Part shown: positions 45,622 through 56,636 of the stretch, piece after piece
How the letters are laid out: each line of letters opens with the position of its first letter
Position numbering within the stretch: the first letter of the stretch is position 1
Source: Gemmatimonadota bacterium
GTDB taxonomy: Bacteria; Gemmatimonadota; Gemmatimonadetes; Gemmatimonadales; Gemmatimonadaceae
NCBI GenBank assembly: GCA_016182795.1
Contig: JACPFW010000018.1
Location: 1-64,000 of the forward strand
Length of the DNA stretch: 64,000 bases
Direction of reading: 5' to 3'
Position numbers and translations under genes: made by a program
The notes under the pieces: model-generated
Seen by the model: only the letters and a program-made list of their open reading frames with translations
Database searches by the model: none
Told to the model about the DNA's origin: nothing

Positions 45622-46203
45622 CTACTTGCCTTCCTTCGAGACCCGGTCGACCGCCGAGTCGAGCTGCGCGTAGCCCTCCGCGGAGAGCGCGGAAAACGGC
45701 CGAAACACTTGTGCGATCTTGCCTGTGGGCCCGACGACGAACACCACCCGCTTGTAGAACTTCTTCATCGGTCCGATGCCGGTGCCGGTCGTGGCATACT
45801 TCTCCGCAATCTCGCCAGACGTGTCGCTGGCGAAGAGCACGGGGAAGTTGGCCTCCTTGGCCCACGCCGCCAGCTCGTCGGCGCCGTCGGAGCTGATGGA
45901 GATGGCGACCACACCCTTGCCGCCGTTGAAGATCGTGGCGTACTGATCCCGGTACGCCTCATGTTGGACCGTTCAGCCCTTGGTCCGCGCCTTGGGGAAG
46001 AACGAGATGACGACGGTCTGTCCGCGGAAGTCGGCGAGGCGCAGGGCCTTCTCCATCACGCCGGCCTTGGACGCGCCGGGGAGGGAGAAGTCGGGCGCCA
46101 TATCGCCAACCTGGGGACCGTCACTCTGGGCCCACGCGCGCGTTGCCGCGAGCCCGAGCAGGGCGACGGCGAGCACCGAGAGCGAGACGGCTCGAAACAC
46201 CAT
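45622..46203 (-). CDS. Secreted peroxiredoxin, candidate selenoprotein (in-frame TGA at catalytic position 77)
   Basis: A 193-residue AhpC/TSA/BCP-type peroxidase with a signal peptide (VSLSVLAVALLGLAATRAWA). The frame meets TGA at 45975-45973, codon 77, and continues without another stop to 45622. The surrounding residues are P70-KAR-T74-KG-(TGA)-TVQHEAYRD, so TGA replaces the peroxidatic Cys of the universal PxxxTxxC motif. Downstream sequence is fully conserved in type (VVAISISSDG, FPVLFASDTSGEIAEKYA, RVVFVVGPTGKIAQVFR). No other Cys is present, so residue 77 would be the only redox centre. A 7-bp hairpin 14 bases after TGA may be a SECIS. Selenocysteine insertion is the favoured reading; a nonsense mutation or a base error is the alternative. 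A GGAG Shine-Dalgarno precedes the ATG. Confidence 0.8.
45937..45958 (-). promoter_or_regulatory. Candidate bacterial SECIS hairpin
   Basis: In the mRNA, GGCGUAC (from 45958) pairs perfectly with GUACGCC (to 45937) around an eight-base loop CGGGAUCA. The stem begins 14 bases and the loop 21 bases after the UGA. Bacterial SECIS elements are coding-region hairpins at about this distance with a G early in the loop, which is G here at loop position 2. The hairpin could also be chance, as GC-rich coding sequence folds readily. Confidence 0.55.
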
Positions 46204-46407
46204 CGGGGGGACTCCTCTGGTGAAGGACTGCGACGGGGACGACCTTGTTATCTAGTGCCCGCGCACCGCTTCCGGCAACCCACCAGATGGCGGCTCGCCG
46301 CGCCGCGGCTGGTGTACAAGGGTGGCCAGCGAACGATTGAAGCGTCTAGCGGGGTCTAACAGACGCGATGCCGAACTCGTAGAACAACTGATGCCCCCGA
46401 CAGCGCG

Positions 46408-48294
46408 ATGACTGACCACTCCGGCGACCCCCTACCATTTGACGCGGTGACGACCCCAGCGGGGATCACCACGCACTGCCCACAATGCGGGGTGCCGCTC
46501 GACGCGCTGACGACCTCCTGCGGCCGCTGCGGGGCGGTGATCACCGGCGGCGGCCACGACGGCGAGCGCGCCGAGCGCGTGCGACAGCGGTTGCAGGCGC
46601 AGATCGGGGCGGCGTTCCAACTGGGCGCCCTCCTCGGGCGCGGCGGCATGGGCATCGTCTTTCGCGCGAGGGAAGTGGCGCTCGATCGCGAGGTGGCGCT
46701 CAAGGTGCTGGCATTCGATGCGCTGCTCAACCCGGAGGCGTTCACGCGGTTCGAACGCGAGGCGCGTCTGGCCGCGCGCTTGGACCACCCGAACATCGTC
46801 CCCATCTTCGCGGTCGGGCAGGGCGACGGCGCCGCGTACTACACGATGCGTTTTGTCCGCGGCGGCAGCCTGGAAACGCGCATTGCCGAACAGGGCGCCT
46901 GCACGTTAGACGAGGCGGTGCGTTTGCTCGGCGAGGTAGCGGCCGCGCTCGACTACGCGCACGCGCAGGGGATTGTCCACCGCGACATCAAGCCGGCAAA
47001 TATCCTGCTCTCCGATGGCGGCCATGCGCTGGTGGCCGACTTTGGCATCGCGCGCGCCTTCGCCGGCGACGCGGTGACGTCCACCTCGGGCTCGCACACG
47101 GGCGTGGTGGGGTCGCCGGCATACATGGCACCCGAACAATGGCGGGGCGACAAGCCCGACGGACGCGCCGATCAGTACGCGCTGGGCGTGCTCGCCTTCG
47201 AAATGCTGAGCGGCGTGCGTCCGTTCCGCGATGTCTCGATGCAGGAACTCCTGCGCCTGCACCTCAGTCAGGAGCCGCCGTCGCTCGACGTGCTGCGCAC
47301 GGGGCTTCCTCCGTACGTGAGCGCCGCGATTCGACGCGCGATGTCGAAGGAGCCGGCTGACCGTTTCGAGTCGTCGAGCGCATTCGTGGCCGCTCTCGCG
47401 GGCCACGGGGCCGTTGCGCCTGCGTCGCGACGCGCGGACGTGCGGGCGGCCTCCGTTACCCCGGCGGGCGCGAACGTGCCGGCGGGATCAAGGGGACGGC
47501 AGTGGCTGGGGAACGCGTTGGCCGCGGTGATCGTGCTGACCGCCGCCGCGGTGGGATGGCGCGCGTGGGAGCAATCGCGGCGTGCCGCCTCTGAGGCGAC
47601 GCTTGCCGCGGACACGCTGACGGAGCGGCTGACCCGCGAGCTGGAGGAGACGCGGAAGATCGCGCTCGACGCGCAGGCCCGCGCCGAGCGCGCGGAAGCG
47701 CAGCAGCGCGCCCAGGCGAAGGCAGCACCGTCGGTGGCCGTGCCCAACGGGCACGTGGCGGTGCTGGTACGCGGTGGCGCGCCGCGGCTGATCATCGATG
47801 GCAACGTGAGCGCCCAGAGCACGCCGGCCATCATCGACGTGCCGGCGGGACGGCACGAGGTGCGCGTGGAGCTGGAGGGCCGTCAGTTTCAGCCGGCGCA
47901 GTACGTGATCGACGTAACCGCTGGCGACACCTCGAAGTTGATGTTCAGCGACGCACGGTTCGGGAGCCGCACACTGAACCCTGGTGCGGAAGGGCTGCTC
48001 GGCATGAGCGAGGCGCCGGCGGGGCCGTCCGCGCCGCGCGTGACGCGCCAACAGCTTGCCGACAGTCTGACCGCGATGTTCCAGGCACTTGGCTCCGAGG
48101 AGCAGAACCCGTTCCACATGCCGCAGCGCATCTGGCAAAACATGTCGCCGCAGGAACAGACGACGCTGCGCTCGCGCTGGAGCCGCTTGTCGGAGGAGCA
48201 GAAGCAGCGCGCCTTGAACGGCATCCTGCGCCGGGATTCGGCGACGGTGCGGTTTCCGCGCCGCCCGCCGCCCACCCCGCCGACCACGCCCTAG
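46408..48294 (+). CDS. Membrane Ser/Thr protein kinase with zinc ribbon and PEGA domain
   Basis: A 628-residue eukaryotic-like kinase. Order: zinc ribbon (Cys24, Cys27, Cys38, Cys41), kinase domain (about 70-330) with glycine loop 77-82, Lys99, HRDIKPAN catalytic Asp193, DFG 211-213 and APE 241-243; a transmembrane helix (367-385); a charged coiled-coil-like segment (386-440); and a periplasmic PEGA-like domain (about 450-513) followed by a polar tail ending in a Pro/Thr run. It probably phosphorylates cytoplasmic partners in response to an envelope signal. No phosphatase gene is adjacent. The stop codon is shared as CTAG with the convergent lipid kinase gene. Confidence 0.93.
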   Translation: MTDHSGDPLPFDAVTTPAGITTHCPQCGVPLDALTTSCGRCGAVITGGGHDGERAERVRQRLQAQIGAAFQLGALLGRGGMGIVFRAREVALDREVALKVLAFDALLNPEAFTRFEREARLAARLDHPNIVPIFAVGQGDGAAYYTMRFVRGGSLETRIAEQGACTLDEAVRLLGEVAAALDYAHAQGIVHRDIKPANILLSDGGHALVADFGIARAFAGDAVTSTSGSHTGVVGSPAYMAPEQWRGDKPDGRADQYALGVLAFEMLSGVRPFRDVSMQELLRLHLSQEPPSLDVLRTGLPPYVSAAIRRAMSKEPADRFESSSAFVAALAGHGAVAPASRRADVRAASVTPAGANVPAGSRGRQWLGNALAAVIVLTAAAVGWRAWEQSRRAASEATLAADTLTERLTRELEETRKIALDAQARAERAEAQQRAQAKAAPSVAVPNGHVAVLVRGGAPRLIIDGNVSAQSTPAIIDVPAGRHEVRVELEGRQFQPAQYVIDVTAGDTSKLMFSDARFGSRTLNPGAEGLLGMSEAPAGPSAPRVTRQQLADSLTAMFQALGSEEQNPFHMPQRIWQNMSPQEQTTLRSRWSRLSEEQKQRALNGILRRDSATVRFPRRPPPTPPTTP

Positions 48295-49181
48295 CCGGCG
48301 AGCACGCGCAACGCGCGGGGCACCACGCCGACACGCACCACCGCCTGGCGCGCGGTGTGCAGATCGCCGTCGAGTTCGAACATCGGCGGTGACGCGAACG
48401 TGAACGTCGCGCTCGCGGCCCGGATGGCCTGTACCTTGGCGTGCGACAGGTGCGCGCCGCGCAGCGCCCGCGCAAAGAGCGGAAAGCGCGCCAGACGGTG
48501 CACGTCGCCGACGCTCACGAAGTCGAGCAGGCCGTCGTCGACCCGCGCGGCGGGGGCAATCAGAAAGGCGCCGCCAAAGTTGCGCCCGTTGGAGATGACG
48601 AGCATCACGCGCAGACGCGGCGCGGTGTCGCCAAAGAGATCGGCCGTCGCGCGAAAACCCTCGTAGCGCAGCAGCAGGCGCAGCGCGGCCGCGATATACA
48701 CCGCGTCACCGCGCAGCCAACCGGTGCGATCGGCGGTGGCGACGTTAACCTCGACATCGAACCCGAAGCCCGCGACGTTGAGGAACCAGTGATCGTCGAC
48801 GCTGCCCAGATCGACGCGCTGCTCGCCCGCGCCGTGGGCAATCAGGGCGGCCATGGCCGCGTGATTGGCCGCGGGGGCGCTCAGGTTCTTGGCGAAGTCG
48901 TTGCCCGTGCCGTTGGCGAGGAACGCCATGCGCGCCGGCGATCCGAGACGCGCGAGCGCCACGGCGCACTTGCCCCAGGTGCCGTCCCCGCCGGCGACGG
49001 CGATCGTCTCGGCGCCGTCGCGCACCGCCTCACCCACGACGCGGGCCTCATCGTCCGGGCGCGCGGTGGTGCGAATGTCGGTGATGCCGTGCGCGGCAAA
49101 CAGCGCCGAGAGGCGAGGCAGCAATCGCGCTCCTACACCACGGCCGGCTTCGGGATTCACGATCACGACGGTGCGAGGCAC
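48291..49181 (-). CDS. Diacylglycerol/lipid kinase family protein (YegS/DagK-like)
   Basis: A 296-residue kinase with the DAGK catalytic fold: VIVNPEAGRG (phosphate loop), VAGGDGTWGKCAVAL (the GGDGT signature), FLANGTGNDFAKNL, and a C-terminal beta-sandwich with VISNGRNFGGAF and FELDGDLH. It phosphorylates diacylglycerol, sphingoid or another lipid alcohol. GTG at 49181 gives the canonical start (PRTVVIVNPEAG). The longer frame to 49292 adds 37 residues with no family match. Confidence 0.9.
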   Translation of the reverse strand: MPRTVVIVNPEAGRGVGARLLPRLSALFAAHGITDIRTTARPDDEARVVGEAVRDGAETIAVAGGDGTWGKCAVALARLGSPARMAFLANGTGNDFAKNLSAPAANHAAMAALIAHGAGEQRVDLGSVDDHWFLNVAGFGFDVEVNVATADRTGWLRGDAVYIAAALRLLLRYEGFRATADLFGDTAPRLRVMLVISNGRNFGGAFLIAPAARVDDGLLDFVSVGDVHRLARFPLFARALRGAHLSHAKVQAIRAASATFTFASPPMFELDGDLHTARQAVVRVGVVPRALRVLAG

Positions 49182-49381
49182 GGCGCCGAACTTACGGGCC
49201 GGGTGTCGATTTTGGAACACCCGTTTCTTGAACTTGCCCCCACTTCCCAATCGTTCGGACAGTGGGGCATCTTGCGCGTCGTCTTGTCTCACGCGCAGTC
49301 CACAGGCGTCCGCTGCGATGCGGCAGCGGCGCCATCCGGCGGCGTCGCCGGATTACGCCCCCCAATCGTCGGAGTAGGCTG

Positions 49382-50710
49382 ATGTTGTTTCGTCTGTCGC
49401 GTTGGATGCTGTGCACGGCAGTACTCTCTGTGGCGTGTGGCGGATCGGAGGGCGGCACCGCGCCGACTCCGGCGCCGGTCAAGGATCCCAACGTCATCGG
49501 CCCCACGGGCGGAACGATCACCGCCACCGGCGGCGGCGCCTCGCTGGTCATTCCCTCTGGCGCCCTCGCGGCAGACGTGAAGATCACGGTGACGCCGAAG
49601 AGCGATCCGGCGGGCGACACCCGCGCCATGGCCGGCACGGGCTACGAGTTCGGTCCCGAAGGCACGCAGTTCTCGCAACCGGTCACGCTGTCCCTCAAGT
49701 ACGACAAGAGCAAGCTTCCCGCCGGTGCCGATCAGCGGGAGCTTCGCGTTGCCCAGCTCACGAGCGAGGGAGTTTGGGTGCCGATGACCGACTCGTTCAT
49801 CATCGACTCGACAAGCGGTCAGGTGAAGATCTCGGTGCGGAAACTCGGCGGCGCCGCGGAGGCGCGGCTGATGGCGGCCACTGAGGAATCGGCAACGCCG
49901 TACGCCGGGACGCTCAAGTCGTGGCACTGGTGGTCGTCGAGCTGGACGGTGTACTATCCGCCCTACAATCCGTGCACGCCGCTCACCATCAGCACGTCCA
50001 CCTCGTACCCGGCGCAGCTCTTAGCGGGCGACTGCGTGCAGGCCGGCAACAGTGGGCGCCGCACCGATTTCTACAACGTGACGACAACCGGGCAGACGGT
50101 GCTGAGCCTCAATGTGAGCGGAGGCATCACGGGTCCGTTTGGCCTGCAGGCCTCGGGTCTCGTGGCCCATGCTGCCGCGACGTCACCGAACACGCTGAGC
50201 ACGGTCGTTCCGGCGGGCACGTGGACGGTGTTCGTGACCGGCGCCGACAGCACGACACGCGGCGACTACACGATCAGCACGTCCACGGCGGCGCTGAGCA
50301 CGCGCACTGGGTGCGAGAACCTCGCCGTGATCGCCGGCCAGTCTATCAGCGGCACCGTGCAGTCCTCCGACTGCTCGGCGCAGGTGCCCACGTCAACGCC
50401 GATGCCGCAGTTCGTGGGCAAGACGTTCTACTTCGACCTGTACCGTGCGCGGCTCTTCGCGGGCAAGACGTATACTGTTTCGCTCACCCATCAGGGCGGC
50501 ACGGCGGCGAACGGATGCCTCGTGGCGTGGCTGAACGGTCAGATCGTCACGTCCGTGCTCGATAAGGGAGCGGCCGTGAATCCCAAGGTGCTGACCATCA
50601 CACCGCCGGGCGACTTGTACTACACGTTTGAGGTCGAGTCCTGTTCCACCAACGGCGATCAGTGGGCGCCGGCGGCGAGTATGGGGTATACGTTGAACAT
50701 CACGGGATAG
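49382..50710 (+). CDS. Secreted lipoprotein with ZU5-like domain
   Basis: A 442-residue protein with a lipoprotein signal; LSVACGG puts the lipidated Cys at residue 19. A Thr/Pro linker leads to a ZU5-like module (about 38-150: IGPTGGTITATGGGASLVIP, ALAADVKITV), seen in many bacterial surface proteins. The rest contains two similar beta-rich segments, each opening with a Cys (DCVQAGNSGRR, DCSAQVPTST) and resembling pre-peptidase C-terminal-like sandwich domains. No enzyme motif is seen, so it is probably a surface or adhesion protein. The ATG at 49382 opens the signal. Its TAG stop is the first base triplet of repeat element copy 3. Confidence 0.75.
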   Translation: MLFRLSRWMLCTAVLSVACGGSEGGTAPTPAPVKDPNVIGPTGGTITATGGGASLVIPSGALAADVKITVTPKSDPAGDTRAMAGTGYEFGPEGTQFSQPVTLSLKYDKSKLPAGADQRELRVAQLTSEGVWVPMTDSFIIDSTSGQVKISVRKLGGAAEARLMAATEESATPYAGTLKSWHWWSSSWTVYYPPYNPCTPLTISTSTSYPAQLLAGDCVQAGNSGRRTDFYNVTTTGQTVLSLNVSGGITGPFGLQASGLVAHAAATSPNTLSTVVPAGTWTVFVTGADSTTRGDYTISTSTAALSTRTGCENLAVIAGQSISGTVQSSDCSAQVPTSTPMPQFVGKTFYFDLYRARLFAGKTYTVSLTHQGGTAANGCLVAWLNGQIVTSVLDKGAAVNPKVLTITPPGDLYYTFEVESCSTNGDQWAPAASMGYTLNITG

Positions 50711-50824
50711 AGAAACAACAGAGAGACAACAGAGAAGCAACAGAGGGGCCGGCTTCGCTGCCTGCCCCTCTGTTGCTTCTCTGTTGTCTCTCTGTTGTCT
50801 CTCTGTTGTCTCTCTGTTGTCTCT

Positions 50825-50827
<3 letters not shown>
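50710..50827. repeat. 12-base tandem repeat element, copy 3 (convergent genes, near-perfect hairpin)
   Basis: Arms 50711-50749 and 50764-50802 are complementary at 38 of 39 positions around a 14-base loop, with 12-base units (AGAGACAACAG / CTGTTGTCTCT) along both arms and further units to 50826. The left end is the TAG of the lipoprotein gene and the right end is the TAG of aconitase on the other strand. The structure is an extended hairpin between two convergent genes. Confidence 0.9.
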
Positions 50828-53602
<2,775 letters not shown>

Positions 53603-53746
53603 GGCCGGTTGTCTTGTCGCCCGCTGAATCAGGTGTGGGGCGGGGTGATGGCCTGAGCCACTGGACGCCGGAATCGACGCGGCACCCAGGCTGATTCAAT
53701 TATAGGCGAGGGTCGCGCGTCGGGCGAGGGGACACCGGCCTGTAGG

Positions 53747-54856
53747 TCAGTCGCCGACGACCTTGAACTCCAGCGTCCGATGGCGGTGCCCGTCGCCCTC
53801 CACTACCTCGGCGGTGATCGCCTGCACCGGACACTCGGTGACGAACGCCCCGTCGGCGCGCGACCACTCGACGGCCGCCTCCATGGGCGCCGCCTTGCTC
53901 TCGGAATCCATCCGCATCAGGTCGGGCGCCAGCGAGGCGCACACCCCGCACCCGGTGCACCGCTCGCGGTCAACCCGCACCTCGATGTGGCGGCGCGGAA
54001 AGACACCCCCAGGTGCCGCCAGCGAGTCGCCGACGCCGTCGAGCACCTCGCACGCCGCGTCGTAGCCGGCATCGATCATCGTGCGCGCGTGCGCGAAGCT
54101 GAACCAGCTGTACTTCCAGACCGGCGGCCGGATCAGCAGCAGCGGCGGGCTGCGCCACGCCGCCAACTGCTGTTGCTGCAGCGCGCGCGTCATCAGCTGC
54201 ACCGAGCGCATGAAGATGTTGGCGAAGCCCTTTTGCCGGATGCGCCGGGCGGCCGTCAGGCTCGTGCTCCCCACGTCCACGGCGATGACGGCGTCCACGC
54301 CGCGCGAGGCGACCAGCGCGGGGGTGTTGCCCATCACGCCACCGTCCACGCAGGTCCGCCCCTCAATGAGGCGCGGCGGGAAGAAGCCGGGGAGCGCGCA
54401 CGACGCGTACACGGCGTCGGTCACGCGTACGTCCTGCAGCCCTGGCAAACCCCACGTCACCTGCGTCCCACGCTCGAGATCCACCGTGTTCACGAGCAGC
54501 GGAATCGGCAGGTCGCGAAACGTCCCCTCCGGGGAAAGCCGGTCGACGATCTGCTGAAGCGGTTCCTCGAGATAGAGCGACGGCGCGAGCATTCGGCGCA
54601 TCACCATGCCCACATGGTCCACGCGAAATAGGTCGATTTTGCGGAGCGACAGCGCGCGCAGCTCCATCTCCTCGACCGTCAGGCCGCGCACATACGCCGA
54701 CGCGATCAACGCGCCAATGCTCGAGCCGGCAATGATGGCCGGCCGCACGCCGCGCTCTTCGAGCGCACGCAACACCCCAATGTGGGCGAAGCCCTTCAGC
54801 CCACCGCCGCCAAGGACGAGCGCAACACGCGACGGGATTCCCGGGCAGGCTGACAT
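53747..54856 (-). CDS. Patatin-like phospholipase fused to a ferredoxin domain
   Basis: A 369-residue two-domain protein. Residues 9-280 are patatin-like: oxyanion GGGGLKGFAHIG (16-27), nucleophile Ser46 in GSSIG and Asp171 in the DGG motif, the Ser-Asp dyad of lipid acyl hydrolases. Residues about 290-369 hold a single [4Fe-4S] ferredoxin: Cys300, Cys303, Cys306 and Cys342 in CTGCGVC ... ECPVQAI. The patatin-ferredoxin combination is unusual; the cluster might sense redox state or contribute to folding. ATG at 54856 is taken; GTG at 54862 is possible. It follows the small membrane protein gene by 40 bases. Confidence 0.88.
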   Translation of the reverse strand: MSACPGIPSRVALVLGGGGLKGFAHIGVLRALEERGVRPAIIAGSSIGALIASAYVRGLTVEEMELRALSLRKIDLFRVDHVGMVMRRMLAPSLYLEEPLQQIVDRLSPEGTFRDLPIPLLVNTVDLERGTQVTWGLPGLQDVRVTDAVYASCALPGFFPPRLIEGRTCVDGGVMGNTPALVASRGVDAVIAVDVGSTSLTAARRIRQKGFANIFMRSVQLMTRALQQQQLAAWRSPPLLLIRPPVWKYSWFSFAHARTMIDAGYDAACEVLDGVGDSLAAPGGVFPRRHIEVRVDRERCTGCGVCASLAPDLMRMDSESKAAPMEAAVEWSRADGAFVTECPVQAITAEVVEGDGHRHRTLEFKVVGD

Positions 54857-54896
54857 CGTCACAAGGCGGCGGCGGACCGAATCGCGGATCGCCGCG

Positions 54897-55220
54897 CTAC
54901 TGCAGGTACTGGTAGAGACCCCACAGGAAGACCACGGCGCCGCCGACGCTGATCAGCGTGCCCGAATCGCCGCCGACCACGGCGCCGGTGAGCATGCCCG
55001 CGCCTCCGACGATCATCATGGCTCGGTTCTGCCGGGTGTCGGCCCGCGGCGGCGCGGGGAGCGGAGCGGGCAGCACGCGCGCGCGCTGCACACCCACCGA
55101 CATCTGCGACGCGACCGGGGCGCCGGAGGCGCGCACGGCGGTCGTGCCTTGAGCGGCGGCGGCCGAGGGGAGCGAGACCGCAGCGAATCCGACGACCAAC
55201 AGGAGCCATAACGAACGCAT
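54897..55220 (-). CDS. Small exported or membrane protein of unknown function
   Basis: A 107-residue protein with a signal peptide (LWLLLVVGFAAVSLPSAAAA), a Pro/Ala-rich middle (ARVLPAPLPAPPRADTRQ) and two glycine-rich hydrophobic stretches at the C-terminus (MMIVGGAGMLTGAVVGG, ISVGGAVVFLWGLYQYL) that could be a helical hairpin. GGAGG lies five bases before the ATG. It is upstream of the patatin-ferredoxin gene on the same strand and divergent from the permease gene. No family is recognised. Confidence 0.7.
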   Translation of the reverse strand: MRSLWLLLVVGFAAVSLPSAAAAQGTTAVRASGAPVASQMSVGVQRARVLPAPLPAPPRADTRQNRAMMIVGGAGMLTGAVVGGDSGTLISVGGAVVFLWGLYQYLQ

Positions 55221-55319
55221 GGAACCTCCGTTGAGCAGGGTGCGATGGTATCCGTTGACGGGTACCTTATACCGACATTACATCGCCGCGGGTCCATCCG
55301 TCACCCCACCAATACCCCG

Positions 55320-56636
55320 ATGAGCGCCGCTCCCCACCTGTCGTCTCCGCTCGATGCCGAACGCGGCCTGACGCGCGCCATCGGCGTGCTGGGCCTCGCC
55401 GCCGCGATCTTCAACACCACCGTCGGCGGCGGCATCTTCCGCCTTCCCGGGGTGGTGACCGAGCTCATGGGCGCCTCGGCGCCGTGGGTGTACGTCATCT
55501 GCGCGCTCGCCATCGGCCTCGTCGTGCTCTGCTTCGCCGAGGCCGGCAGCCGCGTCTCGATGACGGGCGGCCCCTACGCCTACGTCGAGCTCGTCTTCGG
55601 TCCGTATGCCGGCTTCATGAGCGGCGTGCTCCTGTGGCTGCTGGGCACCACCGCGATGGCCTCGGTCTCGAGCGCATATGCCGGCTTCATCGGCGCGCTG
55701 GTGCCGGTGCTTGGCGCGCCGGTCCCGCGTGCGCTCGTGCTCGCGGTGAGCTTCGCCGTGCTGGCCGGCATCAACGTGCGCGGTGTGAAGCAGGGGACCC
55801 AGCTTATCACGGTCGTCAGCGTGGCCAAGCTCCTGCCACTGCTCATTCTGGTCGCCGTGGGCGCCGTGGCCGTGTCGCCGGCGAATCTCGTCGCCGAAAG
55901 CGCGCCCGCCGCCGCCACCTTTGCGCGCACCGCCACCGTGCTCTTCTTCGCCTTCATGGGTATTGAGAGCGCGCTCGTGCCATCGGGCGAAATGAAGGAC
56001 CCGTCGCGCACCGTGCCGCGCGCCATCGCCATCGCCATGATCGGCGTGACACTGCTGTACATCTCCATCCAGCTGGTGTCCCAGGGCGTGCTCGGTGTCG
56101 AGGCTCTCGGTGCCGCCAAGACGGCGCCGCTCGCCGCTGTCGCCGAACGGCTGATGGGATCGCCCGGCCGCCTGCTCCTGCTCGTCGGCGCCGCTATTTC
56201 GACCTTTGGCTACATGTCGGGGATGACGCTCGCCATGCCGCGCGCGCTGTTCGCCTTTGCGCGCGACGGCTTCCTGCCGCGCCAGATGGCGGCCATTCAT
56301 CCGGCCTTCCACACGCCGTGGCTCGCCATCGTCCTGCAATCGGCCGTTGTCTGCGCGCTGGCCGTCGTCAACGAGTTCGAAGCGCTTGCCGTGCTTGCCA
56401 ATCTTTCGGCGTTGCTGCTCTACGCCATGTGCGCGGTCGCCGCGTGGGAGCTGCGCCGGCGCGGCGTGCAGAACGAGGGCACGTCGCCGTTCAATCTGCC
56501 GCTCGGCCCGACCGTCCACATCCTCACCTGCGTCATCATCGCGTGGATGCTGACGAGCATCACCGCCGCCGAATGGCGCGCCGTGGGCCTGGTGCTGGTG
56601 GTGGCCACGGTGCTGTTCTTCTTCCGCCGCAAATGA
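55320..56636 (+). CDS. APC-superfamily amino-acid permease
   Basis: A 438-residue transporter with about twelve helices. The first helix region AIFNTTVGGGIFRLPGVV has the glycine-rich unwound segment that binds the amino-acid backbone in APC transporters; helix 6 has FFAFMGIESALVPSGEMKDP. Length and pattern match bacterial APC permeases. ATG at 55320 is chosen because it begins just before the conserved N-terminal segment. The ATG of the following PLP enzyme overlaps its TGA (ATGA), suggesting uptake and breakdown of one substrate. Confidence 0.9.
   Translation: MSAAPHLSSPLDAERGLTRAIGVLGLAAAIFNTTVGGGIFRLPGVVTELMGASAPWVYVICALAIGLVVLCFAEAGSRVSMTGGPYAYVELVFGPYAGFMSGVLLWLLGTTAMASVSSAYAGFIGALVPVLGAPVPRALVLAVSFAVLAGINVRGVKQGTQLITVVSVAKLLPLLILVAVGAVAVSPANLVAESAPAAATFARTATVLFFAFMGIESALVPSGEMKDPSRTVPRAIAIAMIGVTLLYISIQLVSQGVLGVEALGAAKTAPLAAVAERLMGSPGRLLLLVGAAISTFGYMSGMTLAMPRALFAFARDGFLPRQMAAIHPAFHTPWLAIVLQSAVVCALAVVNEFEALAVLANLSALLLYAMCAVAAWELRRRGVQNEGTSPFNLPLGPTVHILTCVIIAWMLTSITAAEWRAVGLVLVVATVLFFFRRK

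Noticed and set aside
45622-45975. Peroxiredoxin as two separate genes or a simple pseudogene
   Set aside because: There is no start or ribosome-binding site for the second half at its natural beginning, the frame is unchanged, and the only stop is TGA at the catalytic Cys position. Recoding explains this better, though a mutation is not excluded.
50393-50740. Small Cys/Leu/Ser/Val-rich open frames over the 12-base repeats
   Set aside because: They only translate the repeat (LCCLSVVS-like strings) and run antisense into real genes. They have no ribosome-binding site or family match.
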